A stretch of DNA of 64,000 bases from Lederbergia citri (lineage in GTDB: Bacteria > Bacillota > Bacilli > Bacillales > Bacillaceae_C), in assembly GCF_018343625.1 (NCBI RefSeq), contig NZ_JAGYPG010000002.1:911280-975279 (forward strand). The letters run 5' to 3'. Within the stretch, counting starts at the first letter, position 1. Every line of letters begins with the position of its first letter. The notes beneath the pieces are model-generated. The model was not told where the DNA came from. It did no database searches and saw only the letters and a list, made by a program, of their open reading frames with translations. Shown here piece after piece: positions 54,625 through 64,000 of the stretch. A program made the translations under genes and the position numbers.

Positions 54625-56064
54625 CATATATTCCTTATAAATTTCCTGATAAGTCCTATGTGTTTCTTCATTCGGTACAATCGGTGCCCCTAATTGGATG
54701 TTATCTTTGATTTCCTCGAATGAATGTACCTTTCCGATTGCGACCAACGCTGTCCACGCCGCTCCCCATGCTGAACTATGATGAGTTTCCGCTACATAGA
54801 CTTCTTTTCCGAATATATCAGCTAGCATTTGCAGCCATAAATTTGATCGAGCCAATCCGCCATTCACATATATTCTGGAAGGCTCTCCAGCAAGTCTGCA
54901 AAGCGCCCTTTCGATTTGATATAAATTAAAGGTGATTCCTTCAAGTACAGCCCGTATGAAATGCTCTTGCTTATGGGTGATAGACAAGCCAGAAAAATTT
55001 CCAGTCGCGCGCTGATTCCAGATTGGTGCTCTTTCTCCGTTAATATACGGATGAAAAATAATCCCTTCTGCCCCAGGTGCCACTTTCCCGGCCTTCTCGA
55101 TAAAATCACTATAGCTATCTTCGTTATTTAAAAGCTCCTTCAACCACTGCAACGCAATACCGCCATTGTTGGACGGCCCTCCAATGATGCTATATTCGTC
55201 AGTAAACGCATAGCTAAATGTTTCCCGCTTTTCGTTAATTCGAACCCCTTTAGAAAACTGGCGAACAGCCCCACTCGTTCCTACTGTTATCGCTACTTCC
55301 CCTGGCAAAATCGCTCCGATGCCTAAATTGGCAAGCTGGCCATCAGCAGCACCAATTATAACTGGAATGTCTGATGGCAGACCCATTCCTTCTGCGACTT
55401 TTTTATCCAAATTGTTCAAAATATATGTTGGAGGGACGACTTTAGATAATTGATTTTCCTCTATTTGGGCAAACTCCAACGCCTTTTCATCCCACCCTAA
55501 TATACTAGGATTGAATAGCCCTGTCGCTGAAGCCATTGAATAATCGACAACTCTTTCTCCAAACCATTTAAATAGGATAAATTCTTTTACCGACATAAAA
55601 TAAGCTGCTTTTTTATAGGGTTCAAACTCTGTCTCCTTCATCCATACTAATTTTGTAAAAGGAGTCATTGGATGAATGGGCACGCCTGTTTTTAAAAACA
55701 AGTCTTGACGTTCCTCTTCCGAAAAACCTTCTGCCTGTTGGCTACTCCTACCATCTGACCAAATAAGGGCATTTGATAAAGGATTCCCCTCTTGATCGAC
55801 ACAAATAAGTGAATGCATTGCGCAAGAGATACCTATTGCAAATGCTTCTTCTTTTTGAATTCCCGCTTGATCCATTGCATCTTTGATTGCTTTTATCGCG
55901 AAACGTTCAATCTCATTCGGATCCTGCTCCACCCAGCCAGATTCAGGATAATATGTTGTAATCAAGCACTCCGCTTCTGATTTTACCTTACCATTTAAAT
56001 GAAAAATTACTGCTTTTGCGCTTGTGGTTCCTAAATCTAGTCCAATGACGTAGTTACCTGACAT
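54607..56064 (-). CDS. gntK: gluconokinase, FGGY family
   Basis: 485 residues. G-L-D-L-G-T-T-S at 8-15 is the FGGY phosphate loop and A-A-D-G-Q-L-A-N-L-G near 240 the catalytic-base region; the sequence follows the Bacillus GntK type more than xylulokinase. It phosphorylates gluconate to 6-phosphogluconate, substrate of the dehydrogenase at 57.6 kb. AGAGG precedes the ATG. The divergent ROK gene at 56408 and sites in the shared gap suggest control by repressor and catabolite repression. Confidence 0.84.
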   Translation of the reverse strand: MSGNYVIGLDLGTTSAKAVIFHLNGKVKSEAECLITTYYPESGWVEQDPNEIERFAIKAIKDAMDQAGIQKEEAFAIGISCAMHSLICVDQEGNPLSNALIWSDGRSSQQAEGFSEEERQDLFLKTGVPIHPMTPFTKLVWMKETEFEPYKKAAYFMSVKEFILFKWFGERVVDYSMASATGLFNPSILGWDEKALEFAQIEENQLSKVVPPTYILNNLDKKVAEGMGLPSDIPVIIGAADGQLANLGIGAILPGEVAITVGTSGAVRQFSKGVRINEKRETFSYAFTDEYSIIGGPSNNGGIALQWLKELLNNEDSYSDFIEKAGKVAPGAEGIIFHPYINGERAPIWNQRATGNFSGLSITHKQEHFIRAVLEGITFNLYQIERALCRLAGEPSRIYVNGGLARSNLWLQMLADIFGKEVYVAETHHSSAWGAAWTALVAIGKVHSFEEIKDNIQLGAPIVPNEETHRTYQEIYKEYMKRSRI

Positions 56065-56407
56065 TATTAACCTCTTCCTTTTTCTTTTTATGTATTACAA
56101 AAACTCCACTCCCCAAATTTTCCTTCATGACAACAAAAGTCAAAAATCGACATTATTTTTGAAATATGGTGGTAAAGATGCAAGTCTATGGTATGATAAG
56201 AGAAATTATGTCCAATAACATTCTCATAATCTATTACCGAGGTAATGAAACCACTTACATCCTTTGGCAACACATTTGTTTATCAGTCAAATTATTACAA
56301 ATAGAATATCATTACCATCACCAAACCGTCAATTAATAATAGATTAAGAGGTTAATTATATACAATAGAGAAAAATAGCTTTACCTTTATTAATTAGGGG
56401 GATCAAA
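56065..56407. promoter_or_regulatory. gntK/ROK divergent control region
   Basis: The 343-base gap holds a perfect palindrome ATTACC-GA-GGTAAT (56233-56246), abutted by TGAAACCACTTACA (56246-56259), which fits the cre consensus at 13 of 14 positions. Nearer the ROK gene is an AT-rich pair AATTAA...TTAATT (about 56322-56357). The small ORF at 56088-56273 has no support. Binding proteins are inferred (CcpA for cre, the ROK protein for a palindrome). Confidence 0.45.
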
Positions 56408-57571
56408 ATGATTACTGGTGATGCAGCTTTTATAAAGAAGTTAAATAGAGGATTAATATTAAGTCAGATTATCGAACATAATAAAATTTCTCGGGCTGAT
56501 TTATCTAAAGTTACTGGGCTTAATAAAGCAACCGTATCTGTTCAAGTGGCTGACTTATTGGAAGAAAATTTACTTATTGAGGAACAACTGGAACATAATA
56601 ATTTAGGGAGGAGACCTATCCTTCTTTCATTAAACCGAAAAGCCGGATATGCTCTAGGAATTGACCTTGATAAGAATCAAATTATGTTCACATTGTCAGA
56701 TTTGCTCGGTTTTCCTACCCATATCGAAATTGTACAACTACAAACAAAAGATTATAACGAGATACTTGAAATTTTAATTGAGTACATAATAGACATTAAA
56801 AAGAAATGCCAAGGAAGTGCATTTGGATTAATCGGCGTAACAATCGGCATTCACGGACTTGTGTCAAAGGATGAAAAAATCCTTTTTTTCCCGCAACTTC
56901 AATGGCGTAATAAAAATATTAAAGAAGACCTTCAGAATATGGTGGATGTTACAGTTTTCATCGAAAACAACGCAAACTTGACTGCCTTTGCGGAAAGTGT
57001 TTTTAAACATAATAAAAGTAATAATTTAATCAGTATTTCTATGAATTCTGGGATTGGCCTAGGCATGATTATGAATGGTGAAATTCATAGAGGATTCCAT
57101 GGTTATGCCGGTGAGGTTGGACATATGATTGTCGTTCCTGATGGGAAATTGTGTGCATGCGGCAATCAAGGGTGCTGGGAACTATATGCATCGGAATCAA
57201 GTTTTTTTAATAAGCTTGGCCGCTCCAATGCAGATTATTATGATATCCATTCGTGGTTAAAACTTGGGGATCCAGATGTCACGAATCAAATGGATGAACT
57301 CATCAAGTACATCGCTATTGGTCTAAATAATATTATTAATATGTACAATCCCGAAATCATTGTCCTGAATTCCGAGCTGCTGCGTTTAAACCGAGATGCC
57401 GTCAAACAAATTGAAAGTCGACTCAATTCAAATATTAGCCACTACGGCAGACTTCTAGTTTCTGAACTTGGCAAACAAGCTTGTGTTATGGGAGCTTGCG
57501 CTTTCTCCATAATTAAATTTTTACAAATATCAGAGCTTAATTTGCAAGTCACAATGAAAAGGACATTATAA
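56408..57571 (+). CDS. ROK-family transcriptional repressor (XylR-like)
   Basis: 387 residues. Winged helix at 12-70 (S-R-A-D-L-S-K-V-T-G-L-N-K-A-T-V-S), ROK domain with zinc cluster C-A-C-G-N-Q-G-C-W-E near 254-263. The ATP loop is replaced by G-I-D-L-D-K-N, typical for XylR-type repressors. It is divergent from gntK and convergent with gnd. Repression of gntK by a gluconate- or hexose-derived inducer is the simplest reading. Confidence 0.88.
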   Translation: MITGDAAFIKKLNRGLILSQIIEHNKISRADLSKVTGLNKATVSVQVADLLEENLLIEEQLEHNNLGRRPILLSLNRKAGYALGIDLDKNQIMFTLSDLLGFPTHIEIVQLQTKDYNEILEILIEYIIDIKKKCQGSAFGLIGVTIGIHGLVSKDEKILFFPQLQWRNKNIKEDLQNMVDVTVFIENNANLTAFAESVFKHNKSNNLISISMNSGIGLGMIMNGEIHRGFHGYAGEVGHMIVVPDGKLCACGNQGCWELYASESSFFNKLGRSNADYYDIHSWLKLGDPDVTNQMDELIKYIAIGLNNIINMYNPEIIVLNSELLRLNRDAVKQIESRLNSNISHYGRLLVSELGKQACVMGACAFSIIKFLQISELNLQVTMKRTL

Positions 57572-57600
57572 AACCCGGTTGATAAAATCAACCGGGTTTT
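57570..57600. terminator. bidirectional terminator between ROK gene and gnd
   Basis: AAAACCCGGTTGAT/ATCAACCGGGTTTT perfect 14-base stem with a three-base loop, serving both convergent genes. Confidence 0.9.
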
Positions 57601-57606
57601 ACTAAT

Positions 57607-59025
57607 TTAATTCTTATTCATCCATTCAGTATGGAAAGTACCTTCTTTATCAAGGCGCTCATAAGTATGGGCACCAAAATAGTCACGCTGTGCTTGCAAT
57701 AAATTGGCAGGCAATGTTTCTGTACGATAACTGTCGTAATAAGCAATCGCGCTTGAGAAGCAAGGAACTGCAATGCCACGTTCAACCGCTATGGCAATTA
57801 CTTTACGAAGTGCGGACTGGTAGCTTTCAACGATTTCTTTAAAATATGGATCAAGCATTAAGTTCGCTAAATTTGCATCGCGATCATAAGCATCCTTAAT
57901 TTTTTGCAAGAATTGTGCACGAATGATACAACCGCCTCTAAAAATCATAGCGATATCGCCGTATCTTAAATCCCAGCCATATTCTTCTGATGCAGCCTTC
58001 ATTTGAGCAAAACCTTGTGCATAAGAACAAATTTTACTCATATATAAAGCTTTACGAACCGCTTCGATTAGTTCTTTTTTATCCCCTTCAAAAGCGGATA
58101 CTTCAGGACCGTTTAACACTTTACTTGCCGCTACTCGTTCTTCCTTCATCGCGGAAATAAAGCGAGCAAACACGGACTCTGTAATAAGTGGAAGTGGAAC
58201 GCCTAAGTCTAATGCATTTTGGCTCGTCCATTTACCAGTACCCTTTTGACCTGCAGTATCTTTAATCACGTCAACTAGTGGCTTGCCTGTTTCTTCATCC
58301 GTTTTCGCAAAAATATCAGCTGTAATTTCAATAAGGTAGCTATCAAGCTCTCCCTTATTCCATTCAGAGAATACTTCATGCAATTCATCTGCATTTAGGC
58401 CTAAAATATGTTTCATAATAAAATAGGCTTCACAAATCAATTGCATGTCGCCATATTCAATCCCGTTATGAACCATTTTCACATAGTGACCTGCTCCATC
58501 CGGACCAATATATGTACTGCATGCTTCTCCATTTACTTTTGCAGCGATCGCTTGGAAGATAGGTTCAACTAAATCGTATGCTTCTTTTTGTCCACCTGGC
58601 ATAATTGAAGGACCTGTAAGTGCTCCTTCTTCACCACCGGAAACCCCTGTTCCAATAAAATGAAGACCTGCTTCACTTAGTTCTTTATTTCGACGAATGG
58701 TATCTTGGAAAAACGTATTTCCACCATCGATTAAAATATCGCCTTGTTCTAAGTATGGCTTTAAAGATTCAATTGTAGCATCAGTGGCAGCACCCGCTTT
58801 TACCATTAATAATATTTTACGCGGCTTTTCCAATGAATTTACAAACTCTTCTATCGTTAAGGCACCGACAAAATTTTTACCTTTCGCTTCGTTCTTCATA
58901 AATTCTTCCGTTTTTTCAGAAGAACGGTTAAAAACGGCAACGGAATATCCACGGCTTTCAATATTCAAAGCGAGGTTTTTTCCCATAACTGCCAAACCAA
59001 TAACGCCTATTTGTTGTTTCGACAA
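57607..59025 (-). CDS. gnd: 6-phosphogluconate dehydrogenase, decarboxylating
   Basis: 472 residues, normal length. N-terminal G-L-A-V-M-G-K-N at 10-17, N-R-S-S-E-K near 33 (NADP-type), catalytic K and E in the [11 protein letters not shown] motif near 183-193, and the C-terminal G-H-x-like tail. Converts 6-phosphogluconate to ribulose-5-phosphate with NADPH. The start is TTG, eight bases after GGAGG. Stands between the ROK gene and the KDPG aldolase; with gntK it could channel gluconate into the pentose phosphate route. Confidence 0.95.
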   Translation of the reverse strand: MSKQQIGVIGLAVMGKNLALNIESRGYSVAVFNRSSEKTEEFMKNEAKGKNFVGALTIEEFVNSLEKPRKILLMVKAGAATDATIESLKPYLEQGDILIDGGNTFFQDTIRRNKELSEAGLHFIGTGVSGGEEGALTGPSIMPGGQKEAYDLVEPIFQAIAAKVNGEACSTYIGPDGAGHYVKMVHNGIEYGDMQLICEAYFIMKHILGLNADELHEVFSEWNKGELDSYLIEITADIFAKTDEETGKPLVDVIKDTAGQKGTGKWTSQNALDLGVPLPLITESVFARFISAMKEERVAASKVLNGPEVSAFEGDKKELIEAVRKALYMSKICSYAQGFAQMKAASEEYGWDLRYGDIAMIFRGGCIIRAQFLQKIKDAYDRDANLANLMLDPYFKEIVESYQSALRKVIAIAVERGIAVPCFSSAIAYYDSYRTETLPANLLQAQRDYFGAHTYERLDKEGTFHTEWMNKN

Positions 59026-59160
59026 TTTTACTTCCTCCTTAGAGACTCATTCATAAATATATTTTATCATACAATGTCTTTATTGCGTTAACAACCTGAG
59101 TTGCTTATTAAAGGTAAACATTTTAATATTATTAATAATACAATGAAAAAGGAGAAATAC

Positions 59161-59799
59161 ATGAGTGTAATAGTCGAATTACAGAAAAGTGGCTTAGTTG
59201 CAGTTGTAAGGGAATCCAATTTAGAGAATATTGTCCCAATTTGCGAGGCTTTGTACGAAGGTGGAATTTATGCATTGGAGATTACAGCTGAAACACCTGG
59301 GGTCACAGAATTAATTGAAAAAGCAGCAGCAGCAGTTGGGGACAAAATTTTAGTTGGTGCAGGTACAGTACTAGATTCGGAAACAGCAAGAGCCGTTATT
59401 GCGGCCGGAGCTAGATTCGTTGTCTCCCCTACTTTGAATATTGATACTATTAGAACTGTAAAACGTTATGGAATCACCAGTATTCCAGGTGCCTTGACAC
59501 CTACCGAGATTCTTACGGCGTATGAACATGGTGCAGATATGATTAAAGTATTTCCGGCAAACGTATTTGGCCCAAGCTATGTAAAAAGTATTCACGGCCC
59601 ACTGCCACAAATTCCTTTAATGGTAACAGGTGGTATCACACATCATAATATAGGGGAATATGTAAAAAGTGGTGCAGCAGCTATTGGAATTGGCAGTAAT
59701 TTAGTAGATCCGAAAAAATTAAAAACGGAAGCTGACTTTGAGGAATTAGTTCAACAAGCAAAGAAATACCGTATTACATATGAAGAATCGAAGACTTAA
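59161..59799 (+). CDS. eda: KDPG/KHG aldolase
   Basis: 212 residues from the ATG at 59161, preceded by AAAGGAG. E40 and the Schiff-base lysine K129 (M-I-K-V-F-P-A) match Eda E45 and K133 of Escherichia. It cleaves 2-keto-3-deoxy-6-phosphogluconate to pyruvate and glyceraldehyde-3-phosphate. No phosphogluconate dehydratase (edd) or KDG kinase is in the window, so its KDPG probably comes from hexuronate or other routes. Divergent from gnd. Confidence 0.92.
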   Translation: MSVIVELQKSGLVAVVRESNLENIVPICEALYEGGIYALEITAETPGVTELIEKAAAAVGDKILVGAGTVLDSETARAVIAAGARFVVSPTLNIDTIRTVKRYGITSIPGALTPTEILTAYEHGADMIKVFPANVFGPSYVKSIHGPLPQIPLMVTGGITHHNIGEYVKSGAAAIGIGSNLVDPKKLKTEADFEELVQQAKKYRITYEESKT

Positions 59800-59804
59800 G
59801 AAGA

Positions 59805-59843
59805 AGAAGGTTTTCCTTTTAATAAGGGGAGCCTTTTTCTTTT
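59805..59843 (+). terminator. terminator of eda
   Basis: 12-base stem with three wobble pairs and a TTTTTCTTTTT tail. Confidence 0.65.
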
Positions 59844-59890
59844 TATACAAAAACTTACTTAATACATATAGCAAAGTAAAAATTACTCTG

Positions 59891-59905
59891 TTATAATAAT
59901 TATTG
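59891..59905. promoter_or_regulatory. PerR box upstream of katA
   Basis: TTATAATAATTATTG agrees with the PerR consensus TTATAATNATTATAA at 13 of 15 positions and also contains a -10-like TATAAT. PerR would release katA upon peroxide. Confidence 0.75.
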
Positions 59906-59941
59906 TAAGTTACATACCAATTTATTGGAGGTGCACGTTTC

Positions 59942-61432
59942 GTGAGTGAGAATGAGAAGAAGCAATTGAAAAAATTGACGACTGCTGCAGGTGCTCCAGT
60001 CATTGACAACCAGAACTCTATGACAGCAGGTCCAAGAGGTCCCGTTTTACTGCAAGATGTTTGGTTGATCGAAAAACTAGCTCATTTTGACAGAGAGGTC
60101 ATCCCTGAAAGACGTATGCATGCTAAAGGGTCAGGAGCATATGGAACATTTACAGTCACAAATGACATTACAAAATATACAAAAGCAAGAATTTTCTCAG
60201 AGGTTGGTAAACAAACTGAAATGTTTGCTCGTTTTTCAACTGTTGCGGGTGAGCGTGGTGCTGCTGACGCTGAGCGTGACATTCGTGGATTTGCTTTAAA
60301 GTTTTATACGGAACAAGGAAACTGGGATCTTGTAGGTAATAATACGCCAGTATTCTTCTTTAGAGATCCTTTAAATTTCCCAGATCTAAACCACGCTGTA
60401 AAACGTGATCCTAGAACAAATATGCGAAGCGCAAAAAATAACTGGGATTTCTGGACTTCATTGCCTGAAGCTCTACATCAGGTGACGATTGTAATGAGTG
60501 ATCGTGGAATTCCAAAATCATATCGTCATATGCATGGATTTGGAAGCCATACGTACAGCATGATCAATGCTCAGAACGAACGCTATTGGGTTAAATTCCA
60601 TTTCCGTTCTCAACAAGGAATTGAGAACTTAACAGATGCAGAAGCTGAAGCTCTTATCGGCAAGGATCGCGAATCTCATCAAAGAGATTTATATGATAGT
60701 ATTGAAAATGGCGACTTCCCGAAATGGAAAATGTATATCCAAGTGATGACAGAAGAAGAAGCTGAAAACATGCCTTACAATCCATTTGACCTTACGAAAG
60801 TATGGTATAAAAAAGACTTCCCTCTTATTGAAGTTGGAGAGTTTGTGTTGAATCGCAATCCTGAAAACTATTTTGCTGAAGTCGAGCAAGCTGCATTTAC
60901 TCCAGCTAATGTTGTTCCAGGGATTGGCTTCTCACCTGATAAAATGCTGCAAGGAAGATTGTTCTCTTATGGGGATGCTCAGCGATATCGTTTAGGTGTA
61001 AACCACCATCAAATTCCAGTAAATGCTCCGAAGTGTCCATTCCATAGTTTCCATCGTGATGGACAAATGAGAGTGGATGGCAATTTAGGAAGCACTATGC
61101 ATTACGAGCCTAATAGCTATGGTGAGTGGGAATCACAACCTGACTTTACAGAACCACCTCTAAAAATAAGCGGCGACGCGGCTAACTGGAATTTCCGCGA
61201 TGACGACGATCAATATTTCACACAACCTGGTCTTCTCTTTAATAAAATGAACGATGATCAGAAGGAAGTTCTTTTCGGAAATACCGCTCGCGCTATGGGC
61301 GATGCTCCGAAGGAAATTAAAATTAGGCATATCGTCCATTGCTACAAAGCTGATCCCGCCTATGGTGAGGGTGTAGCGAAAGCACTCGGCATTCCAATTA
61401 GCGAAGCTGGCATTGCTGTTACAGAAGTTTAA
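59942..61432 (+). CDS. katA: haem catalase
   Basis: 496 residues, small-subunit clade 3 type. H60 ([11 protein letters not shown]), N133 (V-G-N-N-T-P) and the haem-ligand Tyr in [11 protein letters not shown] near 345 are intact. It disproportionates hydrogen peroxide in the cytosol. The start is GTG after a TTGGAGGTG site. PerR box lies 37-51 bases upstream. Ends with a strong terminator. Confidence 0.97.
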   Translation: MSENEKKQLKKLTTAAGAPVIDNQNSMTAGPRGPVLLQDVWLIEKLAHFDREVIPERRMHAKGSGAYGTFTVTNDITKYTKARIFSEVGKQTEMFARFSTVAGERGAADAERDIRGFALKFYTEQGNWDLVGNNTPVFFFRDPLNFPDLNHAVKRDPRTNMRSAKNNWDFWTSLPEALHQVTIVMSDRGIPKSYRHMHGFGSHTYSMINAQNERYWVKFHFRSQQGIENLTDAEAEALIGKDRESHQRDLYDSIENGDFPKWKMYIQVMTEEEAENMPYNPFDLTKVWYKKDFPLIEVGEFVLNRNPENYFAEVEQAAFTPANVVPGIGFSPDKMLQGRLFSYGDAQRYRLGVNHHQIPVNAPKCPFHSFHRDGQMRVDGNLGSTMHYEPNSYGEWESQPDFTEPPLKISGDAANWNFRDDDDQYFTQPGLLFNKMNDDQKEVLFGNTARAMGDAPKEIKIRHIVHCYKADPAYGEGVAKALGIPISEAGIAVTEV

Positions 61433-61444
61433 TAGTTTTAGATA

Positions 61445-61476
61445 AGAGAGACGGCTTTTGAAGCTGTCTCTTTTTT
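61445..61476 (+). terminator. terminator of katA
   Basis: AGAGACGGCTT/AAGCTGTCTCT stem with one wobble pair and T6 tail. Confidence 0.85.
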
Positions 61477-61489
61477 GATTGTACTGAAT

Positions 61490-61593
61490 GAGGATCTCTA
61501 TCACTGAAGAAGACAGTACTTAATGCGGCAATACGGCGATTGAGGTCCTTCATCACTGAAGAACCCAACACTTAAGGCGTTAATCCAAGTTTT
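61490..61593. repeat. two-copy 52-bp tandem repeat
   Basis: Units 61490-61541 and 61542-61593 share GAGG, TATCACTGAAGAA or CATCACTGAAGAA, and ACTTAA-GCG blocks; similarity is partial. Lies in the 250-base gap after katA, which holds no gene. Confidence 0.65.
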
Positions 61594-61630
61594 AGAGTTC
61601 GTTCACGTTATAAAAAATAGTAACCTGTAC

Positions 61631-61670
61631 AAAAAAAAGACTCTCAAAATAATCGTGATTTTGAGAGTCT
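61631..61670 (-). terminator. terminator of the Gfo/Idh operon
   Basis: AGACTCTCAAAAT/ATTTTGAGAGTCT perfect 13-base stem with T8 on the minus strand. Confidence 0.88.
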
Positions 61671-61682
61671 CGTTGTTATTAT

Positions 61683-62786
61683 TTATGCTAAAAAATCAGT
61701 TGGTTGATTCATTGGAAGTGCTTCTGGTCTGCTGCAGCCACTACTAATTTCGATGTGCTGCCCTTTTTCTGCTGCATCTATAAAGGCATGCATAACATCA
61801 AGTACGTGGAAAGCTAATGCTCCACTTGCGCGGTTAGCACGGCCTGTCCGAATGGCATTTGCCATGTCAGCAGCTCCGATTCCCCTACTATTCTCCCTAA
61901 AGCTATGTGTTAGTGGGATTTCGGTCCACTGTGCTTCCCCTTGTCTTTTAACATAAATTGGTCCGCCAAATGTATTTGGATCAGGAACAATTAGAGTTCC
62001 GGTCGTTCCGTAAATTTCAATTCTTGGAAGCTGTGAACCCCATACATCGAAGCTAGTTGTAATGGAACCAATTGCTCCATTTTCAAATTCAAAGACACCT
62101 GAAATATGAGTAGGAATTTCAACTGGAACTTTCTCGCCCGCTCTTGGTCCAGACTTAATTGTTCTTTCAGGATAAGTCGCTCTTGCGGAACCAGTAACTC
62201 GTTTGATTGGTCCAATTAAATTAATTAGTGCCGTTAAATAGTATGGTCCCATATCAAACATTGGGCCGCCACCCTCAACATAGAAAAAGTCAGGGTTTGG
62301 ATGGAAACTTTCAGGGCCGCTTCCCATCATAAAGGCACTTGCTGCAATCGGTTCGCCAATCCAGCCATCATCGATTAGCTTCCTGCATGTTTGTAGTCCG
62401 CCACCCAAAAATGTATCTGGTGCAGAACCAACATAAAGGCCTCTACTTTTAGCTAATTCTAAAATTTTCTTTCCATCTTCACGAGTAACAGCAAGTGGTT
62501 TTTCAACAAAAACGTGTTTGCCCGCTTCAAGTGCCTGTAAACAAATTGGAGCATGGGCTGTAGGGATAGTTAAATTAATGACCATTTCAATTTCATTATC
62601 TGCCAATAGCTCCTCAGGTGAATATGCCTTTTGAATCCCAAATTGTTCAGCACGTGCTTTCGCGCTATCCAGATTAATGTCAGCAACTGCAATGACATCA
62701 AGATTTTGAAAAACTTCCTTCGTATTTTTTATGTATATTTCACTGATCATCCCACAACCGATGATTCCAATTTTTACTTTTTCCAT
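61683..62786 (-). CDS. Gfo/Idh/MocA-family oxidoreductase
   Basis: 367 residues from the ATG at 62786, preceded by GTGGAGG; an ORF start further up (62846) has no site. G-I-I-G-C-G-M-I at 8-15, E-K-P near 95-97, and G-P-M-F-D-M-G-P-Y-Y near 174-183 mark the cofactor fold and catalytic region. Its partner upstream is a longer Gfo/Idh protein, 60 bases away and separated by a hairpin. The pair likely oxidises or epimerises the same sugar or cyclitol. Confidence 0.88.
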   Translation of the reverse strand: MEKVKIGIIGCGMISEIYIKNTKEVFQNLDVIAVADINLDSAKARAEQFGIQKAYSPEELLADNEIEMVINLTIPTAHAPICLQALEAGKHVFVEKPLAVTREDGKKILELAKSRGLYVGSAPDTFLGGGLQTCRKLIDDGWIGEPIAASAFMMGSGPESFHPNPDFFYVEGGGPMFDMGPYYLTALINLIGPIKRVTGSARATYPERTIKSGPRAGEKVPVEIPTHISGVFEFENGAIGSITTSFDVWGSQLPRIEIYGTTGTLIVPDPNTFGGPIYVKRQGEAQWTEIPLTHSFRENSRGIGAADMANAIRTGRANRASGALAFHVLDVMHAFIDAAEKGQHIEISSGCSRPEALPMNQPTDFLA

Positions 62787-62812
62787 TTTGTATCCTCCAC
62801 ATGATGACTTAT

Positions 62813-62841
62813 CTTGTGCCCCAGATTTTCCGGGGCACAAG
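62813..62841 (-). other. intercistronic perfect hairpin
   Basis: CTTGTGCCCC/GGGGCACAAG with a nine-base loop between the two Gfo/Idh genes. No T tail follows, so an mRNA-stability or processing role is likelier than termination. Confidence 0.6.
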
Positions 62842-62845
62842 TTCA

Positions 62846-64000
62846 TTAAACATTTTCTACTAAACGCATTTGCTTTACATTTACCCAGCCACGCGTTTCA
62901 ACCGATTTTTCGATCGCAGCTAAAATTTCCTGATTTCTGATACCATCCTCAAAATTAGGCGATGGGCTAGTTCCTTCCGAAACACCCTTCATTAATTCTG
63001 TCATAAGGTTAATAAAAGTATGTTCGTAGCCAATAATATGTCCTGCTGGCCAGTAGGCACCCGCAAATGGGTGGTGCTCTTCGGTACAAGTGATATTTCG
63101 AAAGCCTTGAAGTCCATCTTCATCATCCGCAAAATAAACTTCCAAATTGTTCATCTGTTCCATATCCCAACGGATAGAGCCTTTTGATCCGTTAATTTCA
63201 AAGCGATTTCCATTCCGGTTCCCACCAGCAAATCTTGTCGCTTCAAAAACTCCCATTGCTCCGTTTTCAAAACGAACCAAGAATGCAGAAGCATCGTCGA
63301 CATCGACTTCTTCCATCACTGTACTTGCAGATTTTGCACTTAATCCGCCACTTGAATCCGCAACAGGACGTTCCTTAATAAAGGTTTCCATCATTCCCGT
63401 CACTTCTTCAAATTCACCCACTAAAAATCGCGCCATATCAATGCTATGGGCAGCTATGTCACCTAGCGCTCCTGATCCAGTGACTTCTTTTTTCAAGCGC
63501 CATACACTCGGAAACTGTGGATCCATGATCCAATCTTGTAAATACGTCGCGCGCATATGATAAATTTTACCCAATCTACCTTCTTGAATCAATTTTTTCG
63601 CAAATTGTATAGCTGGTGCAAAGCGATAATTATGGCAGATCATATGCACTACGTTATTCTTTTTAACAGCATTATACATACGCTGTGCATCTTCCAGCGT
63701 CAAAGCAAGCGGTTTTTCGCAAAGAATATGCTTTCCTGCTTCCGCGGCTGCTATTGCTATTTCCGCATGCGTATTGTTCGGAGTCACGATATCAATTAAA
63801 TCGATATCATCTCGCTCAATTAATCTTCTCCAATCCGTTTCATATGTAGCGAAGCCCATTTTTTCAGCAGCTTCTTTAACTCCTTCTTCGTCACGACCCG
63901 CTACAGCTTGTAGTACAGGCTCTACATCACAATCAAAATAAAACGGCAGATCGCGATATGCGTGCGAATGTGCCTTCCCCATGAACTTATAGCCAACCAT
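62846..64000 (-). CDS. Gfo/Idh/MocA-family oxidoreductase, N terminus outside window
   Basis: 384 codons visible; the reading frame runs off the right edge just before the first strand of the Rossmann fold (the visible start is [13 protein letters not shown]). E-K-P near 93-95 and [12 protein letters not shown] near 175-186 identify the family. The G-x-x-F-M-G-K-A-H-S start is that of inositol-dehydrogenase-like enzymes acting on sugars or cyclitols. First gene of the pair with 61683-62786; anything upstream is not visible. Confidence 0.87.
   Translation of the reverse strand: MVGYKFMGKAHSHAYRDLPFYFDCDVEPVLQAVAGRDEEGVKEAAEKMGFATYETDWRRLIERDDIDLIDIVTPNNTHAEIAIAAAEAGKHILCEKPLALTLEDAQRMYNAVKKNNVVHMICHNYRFAPAIQFAKKLIQEGRLGKIYHMRATYLQDWIMDPQFPSVWRLKKEVTGSGALGDIAAHSIDMARFLVGEFEEVTGMMETFIKERPVADSSGGLSAKSASTVMEEVDVDDASAFLVRFENGAMGVFEATRFAGGNRNGNRFEINGSKGSIRWDMEQMNNLEVYFADDEDGLQGFRNITCTEEHHPFAGAYWPAGHIIGYEHTFINLMTELMKGVSEGTSPSPNFEDGIRNQEILAAIEKSVETRGWVNVKQMRLVENV

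Noticed and set aside
56088..56273. 61-codon minus ORF in the gntK/ROK gap
   Set aside because: No ribosome site, and it covers the palindrome and cre-like site.
59101..59160. Extended N terminus for the KDPG aldolase
   Set aside because: The ribosome site lies inside this stretch, and E40/K129 match Eda only with the start at 59161.

Overview
The window reads as chromosomal DNA of a low-GC Gram-positive endospore-former relative (Bacillaceae, Bacillus sensu lato). Support comes from strong AGGAGG-type ribosome sites, frequent TTG/GTG starts, many short rho-independent terminators, and a set of Bacillus-type genes and controls: ylbL- and ypuA-like genes, tcyP, a gltC-like regulator, a PyrR attenuator before a uracil permease, a PerR box before katA, a BirA box before bioY-bioB, and a YodB/CatR-type redox regulator with its TTAC-N5-GTAA operator. 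I cannot name the species. There are no rRNA or tRNA genes, no CRISPR array and no prophage. The only mobile element I can delimit is a tnpB-only IS200/IS605-type insertion.

Layout. 1-3.5 kb: a minus-strand sugar module (ROK kinase, Gfo/Idh/MocA oxidoreductase, TIM-barrel isomerase) with its own ROK regulator and a palindromic operator. 3.7-7.8 kb: a four-gene minus operon with a BadF-type amino-sugar kinase, AnmK, a double GNAT protein and a cytosolic serine hydrolase, which looks like cell-wall amino-sugar salvage. 8-22 kb: mostly single housekeeping or accessory genes (phosphotransferase, quinone reductase, YihY, ArsR plus an SRPBCC-PDZ protein, cystine importer, chemoreceptor, LD-carboxypeptidase, SgrR-type regulator, TPP enzyme). 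22.4-29 kb: a DUF1646 transporter, then an aminopeptidase / acyl-CoA dehydrogenase / alcohol dehydrogenase operon whose first gene is destroyed by the TnpB element and by point lesions.

29-36 kb: ypuA-ylbL, a 51-bp tandem repeat, purC-guaD-like genes, and a gltC-like regulator divergent from NADP glutamate dehydrogenase. 35-45 kb: serine hydrolase plus ChbG deacetylase, a GlcD-type oxidase, a cold-shock gene with a long leader hairpin, bioY-bioB, an ECF sigma/anti-sigma operon, and a lactonase. 45.7-47.6 kb: the quinone/catechol defence locus. 47.7-51 kb: pepT, pyrP and a 21-bp repeat array. 51-64 kb: sugar genes again (deacetylase, DegT aminotransferase, two ROK regulators, gluconokinase, 6-phosphogluconate dehydrogenase, KDPG aldolase), katA, and two Gfo/Idh/MocA oxidoreductases, the last running off the right edge.

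The strongest themes are carbohydrate catabolism under three ROK repressors, cell-wall sugar recycling, and oxidative/electrophile defence. Intergenic DNA carries three different short tandem arrays and two copies of a dispersed, MITE-like repeat. All functions are assigned from sequence motifs and family memory; no database search was run.
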